A stretch of DNA of 7,303 nucleotides from JANNGC01 sp043757045 (GTDB taxonomy: Bacteria; Verrucomicrobiota; Verrucomicrobiia; Limisphaerales; SIBH01), in NCBI GenBank assembly GCA_043757045.1, contig JAYVQC010000114.1, positions 1 to 7,303 of the forward strand. The letters are read 5' to 3'. Positions 1-5,173 of this stretch are shown here, piece by piece. Under the pieces are notes generated by a model. The model was not told the DNA's origin, did not search any database, and saw only the letters and a list, made by a program, of their open reading frames with translations. A program made the translations under genes and the position numbers. Every line of letters begins with the position of its first letter. Position 1 is the stretch's first letter.

Positions 1-98
1 TAACCATGCGCTGCACCGAACTGCCGCGCCGCGCTCCCGTTCCGCTTTCGCGGGGCGAGGTTTCTGGGGCGGCAGTCGGTGAGCTTGGGTCGTTAGGC
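1..98 (+). repeat. attC site 1 (5' edge cut by the window)
   Basis: The R'' box is seen only as TAAC at 1-4. L'' is GCTGCA (10-15), L' is TGAGC (80-84) and R' is GTTAGGC (92-98). L'' pairs with L' leaving G13 unpaired; then CCG (16-18) pairs CGG (77-79), A19 bulges, and ACTGCCGC (20-27) pairs perfectly with GCGGCAGT (69-76). A long imperfect stem with two unpaired bases on one side and an unpaired central spacer (5-9 against 85-91) is the classic attC architecture. Confidence 0.9.
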
Positions 99-502
99 CG
101 TTCCACACGCTCGTATGCCAAACGATAATATCTCTTCGGACCCGATGATGGCTGTTCACCAGATTTTGGCGGCGCTGACAGTCGCCACCCAGGTCCAGAA
201 GGAGCTTCTGCTTGAGTTACTCTCTGAAGGACAGCCCGAGGGTCGAGCGCAGCAAGAGACACGATACAGAAAGCTGTATGCCCAGAAGCTAGAGCAGCAT
301 CTTCTGGATTTGGAGCGCGATGACCCGGCGTTTGCGGCGCGCGTTGATTACCGGAGCCTGATGCCACCCCCATGAACGGCCTAACCATGCGCTGCAGCCA
401 ACGTCTGCCCCGCCCTACTGCGCGCGAGAGTGGGTTGTTCATTGCGCACCCCCTTCACGCTCCGGCGTTTTCTCCGGGGCCGCCGTGGCTGAGCTTGGGT
501 CG
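93..502 (+). mobile_element. Integron gene cassette A
   Basis: The cassette runs from the TTAGGC after G92 to G502 in the R' box of attC 2. It holds one gene (115-375) whose stop codon is 3 bp before the attC R'' box. Bases 92-103 are the exact reverse complement of 374-385, so the circular form would have a 12-bp perfect outer attC stem; in the linear array only 7 bp pair across attC 2. Confidence 0.87.
115..375 (+). CDS. Hypothetical 86-aa cassette protein
   Basis: I do not recognise this protein. ATG at 115 lies 22 bp into the cassette with no Shine-Dalgarno sequence, as is common for cassette genes; the alternative ATG codons (145, 148) would lose about ten residues. The stop TGA (373-375) abuts the attC R'' box. 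The chain is predicted mostly helical: an amphipathic stretch at residues 13-40 (AVHQILAALTVATQVQKELLLELL), then a charged Gln/Arg/Glu-rich helix (45-70), and a short tail ending in MPPP. There is no signal peptide, membrane segment, Cys/His cluster or catalytic motif, so it is probably cytosolic and perhaps oligomeric. The single-gene compact cassette and close-fitting attC support it being real; function is unknown. Confidence 0.7.
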   Translation: MPNDNISSDPMMAVHQILAALTVATQVQKELLLELLSEGQPEGRAQQETRYRKLYAQKLEQHLLDLERDDPAFAARVDYRSLMPPP

Positions 503-508
503 TTAGGC
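379..508 (+). repeat. attC site 2
   Basis: R'' is GCCTAAC (379-385), L'' is GCTGCA (391-396), L' is TGAGC (490-494) and R' is GTTAGGC (502-508). G394 is extrahelical; GCC (397-399) pairs GGC (487-489); A400 bulges; ACG (401-403) pairs CGT (484-486), and after mismatches GCCCC (407-411) pairs GGGGC (476-480). At about 130 bp it is the longest attC here, owing to a larger variable terminal structure. Confidence 0.9.
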
Positions 509-532
509 GGCAGCACACACCACCACCAATTT

Positions 533-772
533 ATGAGTCGAGAAGCCATAGTGTTTGACAGCGTTTCGTTCTGGGACATGGCCGGAGAGCGCCACTTGGA
601 GGTTCCGAGTGAGCGCACCATCCAGGACATCAGCATGGTGCCGATGCCCGGCGACCGGGTTTCTTTCGAGCGGGACGAGGAGCAGTTCATTGTTGTGTAT
701 CGAGAGTTCAAGTTTCGCCACGGGACTTGTTACGTCATGGTCAACGTCCAGCCAGCAGCGCGCGGAACATGA
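533..772 (+). CDS. Hypothetical 79-aa cassette protein
   Basis: I do not recognise this protein. The open frame extends back to 485, but that start lies inside attC 2 and would translate the recombination site, so ATG 533 (MSREAIVFDS), 31 bp into the cassette, is preferred. No clear Shine-Dalgarno sequence precedes it. The sequence alternates short hydrophobic strands with turns (REAIVFDSVSF, RHLEVPS, MVPMPGDRVSFERDE, QFIVVYREFKF, TCYVMVNVQP), which suggests a small all-beta domain. There is no signal peptide or membrane segment. Its last 32 bases overlap the 3' end of the reverse gene at 741-875. Function is unknown; a compact binding or regulatory beta domain is a guess from composition only. 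Confidence 0.68.
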   Translation: MSREAIVFDSVSFWDMAGERHLEVPSERTIQDISMVPMPGDRVSFERDEEQFIVVYREFKFRHGTCYVMVNVQPAARGT

Positions 773-875
773 GCACGCAGGCTTCTTTCGGCGCGTCGGA
801 CGGTAGCCACGTTGCGAGGGCTTCGATTTCATCAGCCTGCGCCCGGAGTTGTGTCACGCGCTCGGCAGACAGCAT
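741..875 (-). CDS. Small reverse-oriented cassette ORF, 44 aa
   Basis: On the minus strand an ATG at 875-873 is preceded by AAGGAG followed by a 5-base spacer, the best ribosome-binding site in the cassette region. The frame also runs upstream to 956, but that part would translate attC 3 and is rejected. The 44-residue product begins MLSAERVTQLRAQADEIEAL and ends FRALLAGR. It looks like two amphipathic helices joined at WLPSDAPKE, with no membrane segment. It runs against the direction of the other cassette genes and converges with the gene at 533-772, overlapping it by 32 bp. I know no family for it. It could be a regulatory microprotein, one partner of a two-gene module, or a chance ORF; the ribosome-binding site is the main argument for it. 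Confidence 0.5.
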   Translation of the reverse strand: MLSAERVTQLRAQADEIEALATWLPSDAPKEACVLMFRALLAGR

Positions 876-890
876 CTTCACTCCTTGCGC
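870..890 (-). promoter_or_regulatory. Strong Shine-Dalgarno for the reverse 44-aa ORF
   Basis: Read on the minus strand the stretch is AAGGAGTGAAGATG: a full AAGGAG core with 5 bases to the ATG at 875. It stands out because the forward cassette genes and several of the chromosomal genes lack such a site, and it decides the start of this ORF. Confidence 0.55.
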
Positions 891-908
891 TGTTGATGGG
901 TCTCTGCC

Positions 909-1001
909 GCCTAACCATGCGCTGCAGCGAACGGCGGGGGTGCGCTCCTGTTTCACTTCGCACCTCCTTTGCCCGCCGTCGCTGAGCTTGGGTCGTTAGC
1001 C
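909..1001 (+). repeat. attC site 3
   Basis: R'' is GCCTAAC (909-915), L'' is GCTGCA (921-926), L' is TGAGC (983-987) and R' is GTTAGCC (995-1001). G924 is extrahelical; GCG (927-929) pairs CGC (980-982); A930 bulges; ACGGCGGG (931-938) pairs perfectly with CCCGCCGT (972-979). The third consensus purine of R' is C here because the last six bases belong to the next cassette, whose own R'' box is GGCTAAC. Confidence 0.9.
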
Positions 1002-1014
1002 TGCTACGCACGCC

Positions 1015-1404
1015 GTGGACATTTCACCGAACATCGCGCGAGCTTTTGAGCGCCAAGAAGAGTTTGTGCAGTTGCTTCGCAAGCTTACCGACATGGGAAA
1101 GATTGAGTGGGCACAGTCGGAGCATGAGCCAGGCTTCGTCTATTGCATGGTTGGTGACGAGTATATTGTCTTCGAGGTTCGAGGAGGCGAGAAAGCAGAG
1201 CCAGTGCGTCCGAGCGAGCCGGTCGCTGGCATTGTCAGCCATTGTCGCAACGTCACGTATCTCTGGCTTGAGGGACTTCACGGTTGGAATACACTGCTTG
1301 AGTTGCTTCGGCAGTCACCAGTTGACCACGAGAGATTTATCCGTTGTCGCCGAGTCACACTAGATTTGCCGACGAGGGTTTTGGAGAGGATGATCGACGC
1401 ATGA
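1015..1404 (+). CDS. Hypothetical 129-aa cassette protein
   Basis: I do not recognise this protein. The GTG at 1015 lies 19 bp into the cassette; the next in-frame ATG is residue 27 (1093), and the conserved-looking helix before it (ERQEEFVQLLRKLTDM) favours the longer form. The order of elements is an N-terminal helix (residues 6-27), a beta-rich middle (KIEWAQSE, FVYCMVGDEYIVFEVRGG, residues 29-58), a segment with Cys-His (SHCRNVTYLWLEGLHGW, 75-91), a Leu-rich helix (TLLELLRQSP), and a helical C-terminus (LDLPTRVLERMIDA). There is no signal peptide or membrane segment. It is the sole gene of the last cassette and, by eye, less GC-rich than the chromosomal genes to the right, consistent with acquired DNA. 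Function is unknown. Confidence 0.72.
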   Translation: MDISPNIARAFERQEEFVQLLRKLTDMGKIEWAQSEHEPGFVYCMVGDEYIVFEVRGGEKAEPVRPSEPVAGIVSHCRNVTYLWLEGLHGWNTLLELLRQSPVDHERFIRCRRVTLDLPTRVLERMIDA

Positions 1405-1414
1405 GATTTACGCA

Positions 1415-1501
1415 GGCTAACCACTTGATAGGCTGAAAGCCAACCCGGCCTGACGCCGGGGCGTTGGCCCTTCACGCGTCCCGTGGGCCGGCTGGTTAGT
1501 G
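1415..1501 (+). repeat. Divergent attC-like site 4 at the array end
   Basis: R'' is GGCTAAC (1415-1421) and the R'-like box is GTTAGTG (1495-1501), whose last bases belong to whatever follows the array. CTAACCA (1417-1423) pairs TGGTTAG (1493-1499). The GCTGCA/TGAGC boxes of the other three sites are absent. The interior instead has a compact hairpin: GCCAAC (1439-1444) with GTTGGC (1463-1468) and CCGGC (1445-1449) with GCCGG (1455-1459). It may be an attC of another family or a degraded terminal site. Confidence 0.55.
1439..1468 (-). terminator. Possible terminator hairpin after the histidine kinase gene
   Basis: The GC-rich hairpin within attC-like site 4 lies about 47 bp past the kinase stop codon. 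Read on the minus strand its stem (GCCAAC...GTTGGC) is followed by only a short TTTC run. That is weak for an intrinsic terminator, but no better one is visible between the kinase and the cassette array. Confidence 0.25.
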
Positions 1502-1514
1502 CCTCCGCTTCCGT

Positions 1515-2750
1515 TCAATTCCCCAAGCCCAACAGACGCGTCGTCTTCTCCGCCAGCGGGAGCCAGATGCGGAAGGTCGTCCCCTGCCCCACGTTGCTCT
1601 CCAACTGGATGCGCCCGCCGTGATCGCGCACGATGCGCTGCACGATCATCAGGCCCAGCCCGCTGCCTTTTTTCTTCGTGGTGTAGAACGGCTCGAAGAT
1701 GCGGTTGAGCATCTCCTGCGGAATGCCCCCGCCCGTGTCCGCGACCACGAGGCACACGCCGTCCTCGCGTCGCTCGGTGCCGAGCGTGAGCACGCCGCCG
1801 CGCGTCGTGGCCTGGATGGCATTTTTGCAGAGGTTCACCAGCACTTGCTTGAGCTGCGCGGGGTCCATCGGCGCGAGCGGCAGTTTGGCATCCAGTTGTT
1901 CTTCCACGCGCAAACCACGGTTCACAATTTCCGGGCGCAGCAGTTCCAGCGTCTCGCGCACGACGTCGTTGAGTGATGCGGGCTGCAACTGCGCGGGCGC
2001 GGGACGGATGGCCTGGAGAAATTGCGTGATGATGTAGTCGAGTCGGGTGATCTCGCCCTTGGCCACGCCGAGGTATTGCTCGGTCTTGAGCGCGATGTCC
2101 ATGACGTCGGCGCTGATGCTGGCCGAGTCTTTGGCGCGACCGCTCGCCGCGCGAATTTCCGGCACAAGTTTCTTCAGCTTGCGCGCTTCGCGTTCGAGCA
2201 GTTGCAAATGAATGCTCAGGGCGTTGAGCGGATTACCGATCTCGTGCGCGACGCTGGCCGCGAGCAGCGTGAGCGCCTGGCTGCGTTCGGTTTCGATGGC
2301 CGCGTGCGTCTTGTCGCGCGCCTCGGTGGCGTCGTGGAGAATCAGCGCGAGTCCCGTGCTGCCACGTTTCTCGGCGTCCAGCGGTGCGGCATAGACATTC
2401 AGGAAACGCGGGCGCGGGTAATTGATTTCCAGTTCATGCCGCGCCACGCGCTGGCCGCCCGCGCGATCCATTTCGGAAAGCTGCTTCCAATCCAGGCCCG
2501 GCAGAATGCGGCGGATGTGCTGGCCCTCGGCGTCATCGGGCAGGCCAAGGAGGCGCGTCGCCGCTTCGTTGAAATAGGCCACACTGCCATCCGCATCCAC
2601 GACCAGCACGCCGTCTTCAATGGTGTTGAACAGCGTTTCGAGAAAGGCGTGCTCGTGCGCGAGTTTCTCGACGACGGTTTGCAGCCCTTCCTTGTCCAGA
2701 CGCGGCAAGCGACCGAGCACGCGATCAATGAAGTTGGATTTACCGGCCAC
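1515..2750 (-). CDS. Soluble PAS-domain sensor histidine kinase (NtrB-like)
   Basis: A cytosolic two-component sensor kinase that autophosphorylates on His and passes phosphate to a response regulator. Domains of the 411-aa product: an N-terminal helix (18-43), one PAS domain (about 40-142, FNTIEDGVLVVDADG), an H-box LAASVAHEIGNPLNAL with phosphoacceptor H169, an N-box NLCKNAIQA (306-314), G1 DTGGG (338-342), an F-box FEPFYTTK (352-359) and G2 KGSGLGL (361-367). All catalytic boxes are intact. No membrane segment or signal peptide is present, so it senses an internal signal. The start is GTG, 3 bp after the corA stop, implying co-transcription and coupled translation; no ribosome-binding site is obvious. 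No response regulator is in the window; its stop is 13 bp from the integron array edge. Stimulus and partner cannot be read from sequence. Confidence 0.93.
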   Translation of the reverse strand: MAGKSNFIDRVLGRLPRLDKEGLQTVVEKLAHEHAFLETLFNTIEDGVLVVDADGSVAYFNEAATRLLGLPDDAEGQHIRRILPGLDWKQLSEMDRAGGQRVARHELEINYPRPRFLNVYAAPLDAEKRGSTGLALILHDATEARDKTHAAIETERSQALTLLAASVAHEIGNPLNALSIHLQLLEREARKLKKLVPEIRAASGRAKDSASISADVMDIALKTEQYLGVAKGEITRLDYIITQFLQAIRPAPAQLQPASLNDVVRETLELLRPEIVNRGLRVEEQLDAKLPLAPMDPAQLKQVLVNLCKNAIQATTRGGVLTLGTERREDGVCLVVADTGGGIPQEMLNRIFEPFYTTKKKGSGLGLMIVQRIVRDHGGRIQLESNVGQGTTFRIWLPLAEKTTRLLGLGN

Positions 2751-2753
2751 GGT

Positions 2754-3752
2754 TCAAAACCACTTCTTTCTCCTGAAGTACAACCACGTCGCCACTGTGG
2801 AGACCGCCATCACGATGCCGGCAATCATGTAGCCGTGCGTCCAGTGCAGCTCGGGCATGCCCTCGAAGTTCATCCCGTACCACGTCCCAATCATCATCAG
2901 TGGCGTGGTGATGGCGGTGATGATGGTGAGGAACTTCACCACCTCGCCGGTCTGGTTCGACGACATGTTCAGGTAAATCTGGAGGATGCCCGTGAGCGAG
3001 TCGGCGTAGGCCTGCGCCATTTCCGAAATGTGGTAGAGCGCGTCGTACACGTTTCGGTAGTACGGTACGAGATGCGGGCGGATGAGCTTGAACTCACCGC
3101 GCGCGAACCGCGCCAGCACTTCGCTTTGCGGGCCGATGATGCGACGCAGGTGGAAGACCTCCTTCTTCACCTCCAGGATTCGGTTCAACGTCGCCTTGCT
3201 GGGATGGGCGAGCGCGGCGGTTTCGAGTTCGCCGATCTCAATGGAGAGTTCTTCGAGCGCGGGTTTGTAATTCTCGACCAAGGTGTCGAGCAGCTTCTGG
3301 CAGACGCGATCCGGCGCGCGCGCCACGCCGAGCGTGCCTTTCACACACATGTCCTCGACCTGTGTGATCGCCCGCAGTGGCACGGTGTGGTAGGTGACGA
3401 GAAAGTTTTTCCCAAGAAAGAAGTTCAGTTCGCTCGTCGCGAACACGCCGTCCTTGCGGCTGTAGTCCACGCCGTGAATGACCATGAACAGATACGGGGC
3501 GAACTTGTCCTCCTCCTTCGGCGAATACTCCTCGACCTTCGGCGACTGGCTTTCATTGATGCAGTCCTCGACCGAGAGGGGGTGAAAATGAAATAGCCCT
3601 TCGAGGATGAACTTGGCGTCCTCCGCCGTGGGATTCTCCAGATCGATCCAGAGGAAGAGGTTCGTGTCGCTCAACAAGGTGGGCATGAGGAAGCGCTGCA
3701 AGTCCGTGCTGTGCAGCTTGCCCTGGGTCGTGAAAGCAAATGAGCGAATCAT
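2754..3752 (-). CDS. corA: CorA-family Mg2+/divalent cation transporter
   Basis: A pentameric inner-membrane channel for Mg2+ (possibly Co2+/Ni2+) uptake. The 332-aa length is usual for the family. The N-terminal cytoplasmic domain covers roughly 1-250, with SVEDCINESQSPKVEEY (60-76) typical of the family, and a long stalk helix (about 150-270). TM1 is at 272-292, followed by the signature YGMNF (292-296); the periplasmic loop (297-306) leads to TM2 (307-326) and a basic tail RRKKWF. The frame stays open back to 4109, but the extra 119 codons would translate a palindromic repeat and low-complexity intergenic DNA, so ATG 3752 (MIRSFAFTTQ) is chosen, though no Shine-Dalgarno sequence precedes it. 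It sits 3 bp upstream of the histidine kinase on the same strand. No Mg2+-riboswitch structure is evident in the leader. Confidence 0.95.
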   Translation of the reverse strand: MIRSFAFTTQGKLHSTDLQRFLMPTLLSDTNLFLWIDLENPTAEDAKFILEGLFHFHPLSVEDCINESQSPKVEEYSPKEEDKFAPYLFMVIHGVDYSRKDGVFATSELNFFLGKNFLVTYHTVPLRAITQVEDMCVKGTLGVARAPDRVCQKLLDTLVENYKPALEELSIEIGELETAALAHPSKATLNRILEVKKEVFHLRRIIGPQSEVLARFARGEFKLIRPHLVPYYRNVYDALYHISEMAQAYADSLTGILQIYLNMSSNQTGEVVKFLTIITAITTPLMMIGTWYGMNFEGMPELHWTHGYMIAGIVMAVSTVATWLYFRRKKWF

Positions 3753-3873
3753 GCGTTGCTGAGTCGCGGCGCACACCGGCGACACGGCGGAGGTTAGGCG
3801 GGGAGGACGGGCAGAGGCAAGCGGGCGAATGGGAGTGTGATTGAAAGCAGGGACAGTCGTGTTAGGCCGTGGA

Positions 3874-4000
3874 GCCGCAGGCTCTGGGACTGCGGCAAGA
3901 ATTGCCGCTCTGGATCCCCGCCGGAGGCGCGTTCCCAGACGACCGACGCTCCGCTTGAATCCAGAGCTGCGAGGCTCGCAGCAGTCCCAAAGCCTGCGGC
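3874..4000. repeat. Cruciform palindromic repeat between alr and corA
   Basis: The outer arms 3874-3892 and 3982-4000 are inverted copies matching at 18 of 19 positions. Inside them are two local hairpins, GCGGCAA-GAA-TTGCCGC (3892-3908) and CTGCGA-GGC-TCGCAG (3967-3981), and an inner inverted pair CTCTGGAT (3908-3915) with ATCCAGAG (3959-3966). The whole unit folds as a branched cruciform on either strand. It resembles dispersed palindromes I associate with Verrucomicrobiota genomes, from memory and unverified. There is no open frame of its own, so it would be a non-autonomous element. In the alr-to-corA transcript it could act as a terminator, attenuator or stabilising structure. The rest of the 272-bp gap (3753-4024) shows no other feature. 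Confidence 0.8.
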
Positions 4001-4024
4001 GCACCCGCCAGACCTGCCTGCCCA

Positions 4025-5173
4025 CTACGCCGCGTGCGTCCCGCGATAAATTCGCGGCACGCGATAGGTGATGCCCGTCAGAATTTCCCACGGCACCGTG
4101 CCGCACCACTTGGCCAGTTCCGTGGCGGTGATTTCCTCGCGGCCCTGTTTTCCAATCAGCACGGCCTCATCGCCCGGTCGCACCCGCTTCAACGATGAAA
4201 CGTCCACCAGCGTCTGGTCCATCGTCACGCGGCCCAACACACGACAACGCTGGCCGCGCACCAGCACCTCGGCGCGGTTGCTGGCGGCGCGCGGGAAACC
4301 GTCGCCGTAGCCCGCCGTGAGCGTGGCCACGCGCAACCGGCGCGGCGCGATGAAAGTTCCGCCGTAACTGAGCGGCGTGCCGCGCGGGATTTCTTTCACC
4401 AAACTGACGCGGCATTTCAACGCCAGCGCGGCGTGCACATGCTTGGCCGCCCGTTCATCCAGCTTGCGCCGTCCCGGCGGCACCACGCCATAGACCAGCA
4501 GGCCGGGCCGCACCACGTTCGCCGCGCCTTCCGGCTCGTGCAGCAGCGCGGCGCTGTTCTGCGCGTGGATCATCGGGGGCAATAAATTCTTCGCGCGCAA
4601 TGCGACCACGACTTCCTCAAACTGTCGCCGTTGTTCGTGGGAAAATATCCGGTCGTCCTCGGCGGAAGCGAAGTGCGTGTAAAGTCCGGTCACGGACAGA
4701 TGCCGCAGCTTGCTGAGTCTGGTGATGAGTTCCACCGCGCCGGACGCCGCCACCCCGAGCCGCCCCATGCCGGTGTCCACCTTGACCTGCACGCTTGCGA
4801 TTTTTTCTTGTCGCACTGCCGCCTTCTCGAAGGCTCGCGCTTCCGCCAGTGACGAGATCGTCGGCATTACGCCGTCGCGCACCGCGAGCGGGACTTCCTC
4901 CGGCAGACACGCGCCGAGCATCAGCACCGGCCAGCCGCGTCCCACGCTGCGAATAGCCTGGGCCTCGACGAGATTGGCGACGCCGAAAATATCCGTCCCG
5001 CTCTGCATGAGCAGCGCGGCGATTTGCTTGAGGCCGTGGCCGTAGGCGTCGGCCTTGACCACGGTGATGATTTTTTTCAGCGGCCCAACGCGATGGCGAA
5101 TCCACGCGAGATTCCCGCGCAGCGCGGCGAGATCAATTTCCGCCCAACAGCGATAGGCGCTGGTCGGGATCAC
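4025..5173 (-). CDS. alr: Alanine racemase
   Basis: A PLP-dependent cytosolic enzyme interconverting L- and D-alanine, supplying D-Ala for peptidoglycan. The 382-aa product has the family's usual length. The TIM-barrel domain carries VVKADAYGHG with the PLP lysine K40, KVDTGMGRLG (131-140) with the likely carbamylated K131 and R138, YTHFASA with H168, and RPGLLVYG with R223, which contacts the PLP ring nitrogen. The C-terminal domain supplies the catalytic tyrosine Y270 (LSYGGTF), AGYGDGFPR (287-295) and MD (318-319), and ends in ITYRVPRIY. All catalytic residues are present. The start is GTG overlapping the mscS stop (GTGA, 4 bp), with GGAG 5 bases upstream inside mscS, indicating translational coupling. 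A large palindrome follows its stop. Confidence 0.97.
   Translation of the reverse strand: MIPTSAYRCWAEIDLAALRGNLAWIRHRVGPLKKIITVVKADAYGHGLKQIAALLMQSGTDIFGVANLVEAQAIRSVGRGWPVLMLGACLPEEVPLAVRDGVMPTISSLAEARAFEKAAVRQEKIASVQVKVDTGMGRLGVAASGAVELITRLSKLRHLSVTGLYTHFASAEDDRIFSHEQRRQFEEVVVALRAKNLLPPMIHAQNSAALLHEPEGAANVVRPGLLVYGVVPPGRRKLDERAAKHVHAALALKCRVSLVKEIPRGTPLSYGGTFIAPRRLRVATLTAGYGDGFPRAASNRAEVLVRGQRCRVLGRVTMDQTLVDVSSLKRVRPGDEAVLIGKQGREEITATELAKWCGTVPWEILTGITYRVPRIYRGTHAA

Larger units (their letters stand above)
503..995 (+). mobile_element. Integron gene cassette B
   Basis: The cassette runs from TTAGGC after G502 to G995 in the R' box of attC 3. Bases 502-513 are the exact reverse complement of 904-915. 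It carries a forward gene (533-772) and a convergent reverse small gene (741-875) that overlap by 32 bp at their 3' ends. Confidence 0.87.
996..1495 (+). mobile_element. Integron gene cassette C (array-terminal)
   Basis: The cassette runs from TTAGCC after G995 to G1495. Its first bases 995-1004 are the exact reverse complement of 1412-1421, so although its 3' site differs from the other three attC sites, the start and end belong together. It holds one gene (1015-1404) ending 10 bp before the R'' box. Confidence 0.78.
1..1501 (+). mobile_element. Distal end of an integron gene-cassette array (three complete cassettes)
   Basis: Seen: four attC-like sites separated by single short coding units, with R'' boxes (GCCTAAC or GGCTAAC) and R' boxes (GTTAGGC, GTTAGCC, GTTAGTG). 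Predicted recombination points, between G and TT of each R' box, are 92/93, 502/503, 995/996 and 1495/1496. This gives cassettes of 410, 493 and 500 bp. Known of integrons: cassettes are inserted at attI next to intI and genes usually read toward their own attC, so attI/intI would be to the left. No integrase is in the window, so an integrase-less attC cluster cannot be excluded. The array stops 13 bp before the end of the minus-strand histidine kinase gene. By eye, cassette genes look less GC-rich than the chromosomal genes to the right. Confidence 0.88.

Noticed and set aside
485..532. Upstream start for the cassette B forward gene
   Set aside because: These 16 codons read through the attC L'/R' boxes, which belong partly to another cassette; ATG 533 is a better start.
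439..832. Reverse-strand frames across attC 2 and cassette B
   Set aside because: They span the recombination site and the forward gene, have no ribosome-binding site and look like shadow frames.
1..1001. CRISPR array interpretation of the repeated blocks
   Set aside because: Repeat units are about 93-130 bp, spaced 270-400 bp apart and separated by coding cassettes; the fold and R boxes fit attC sites, not CRISPR repeats.
2022..3596. Long plus-strand open frame (524 codons)
   Set aside because: It lies opposite the histidine kinase and CorA genes, is rich in Arg/His/Val typical of an antisense shadow in GC-rich DNA, and shows no domain.
3793..3867. Two GTTAGGC heptamers (3793-3799 and 3861-3867) resembling R' boxes
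   Set aside because: No partner R'' box, L boxes or attC-like stem surrounds them; chance matches in intergenic DNA.
3753..4109. N-terminal extension of the CorA frame (119 extra codons)
   Set aside because: It would translate the cruciform repeat and part of alr; CorA homology begins at the ATG at 3752 and the final length of 332 aa is normal.
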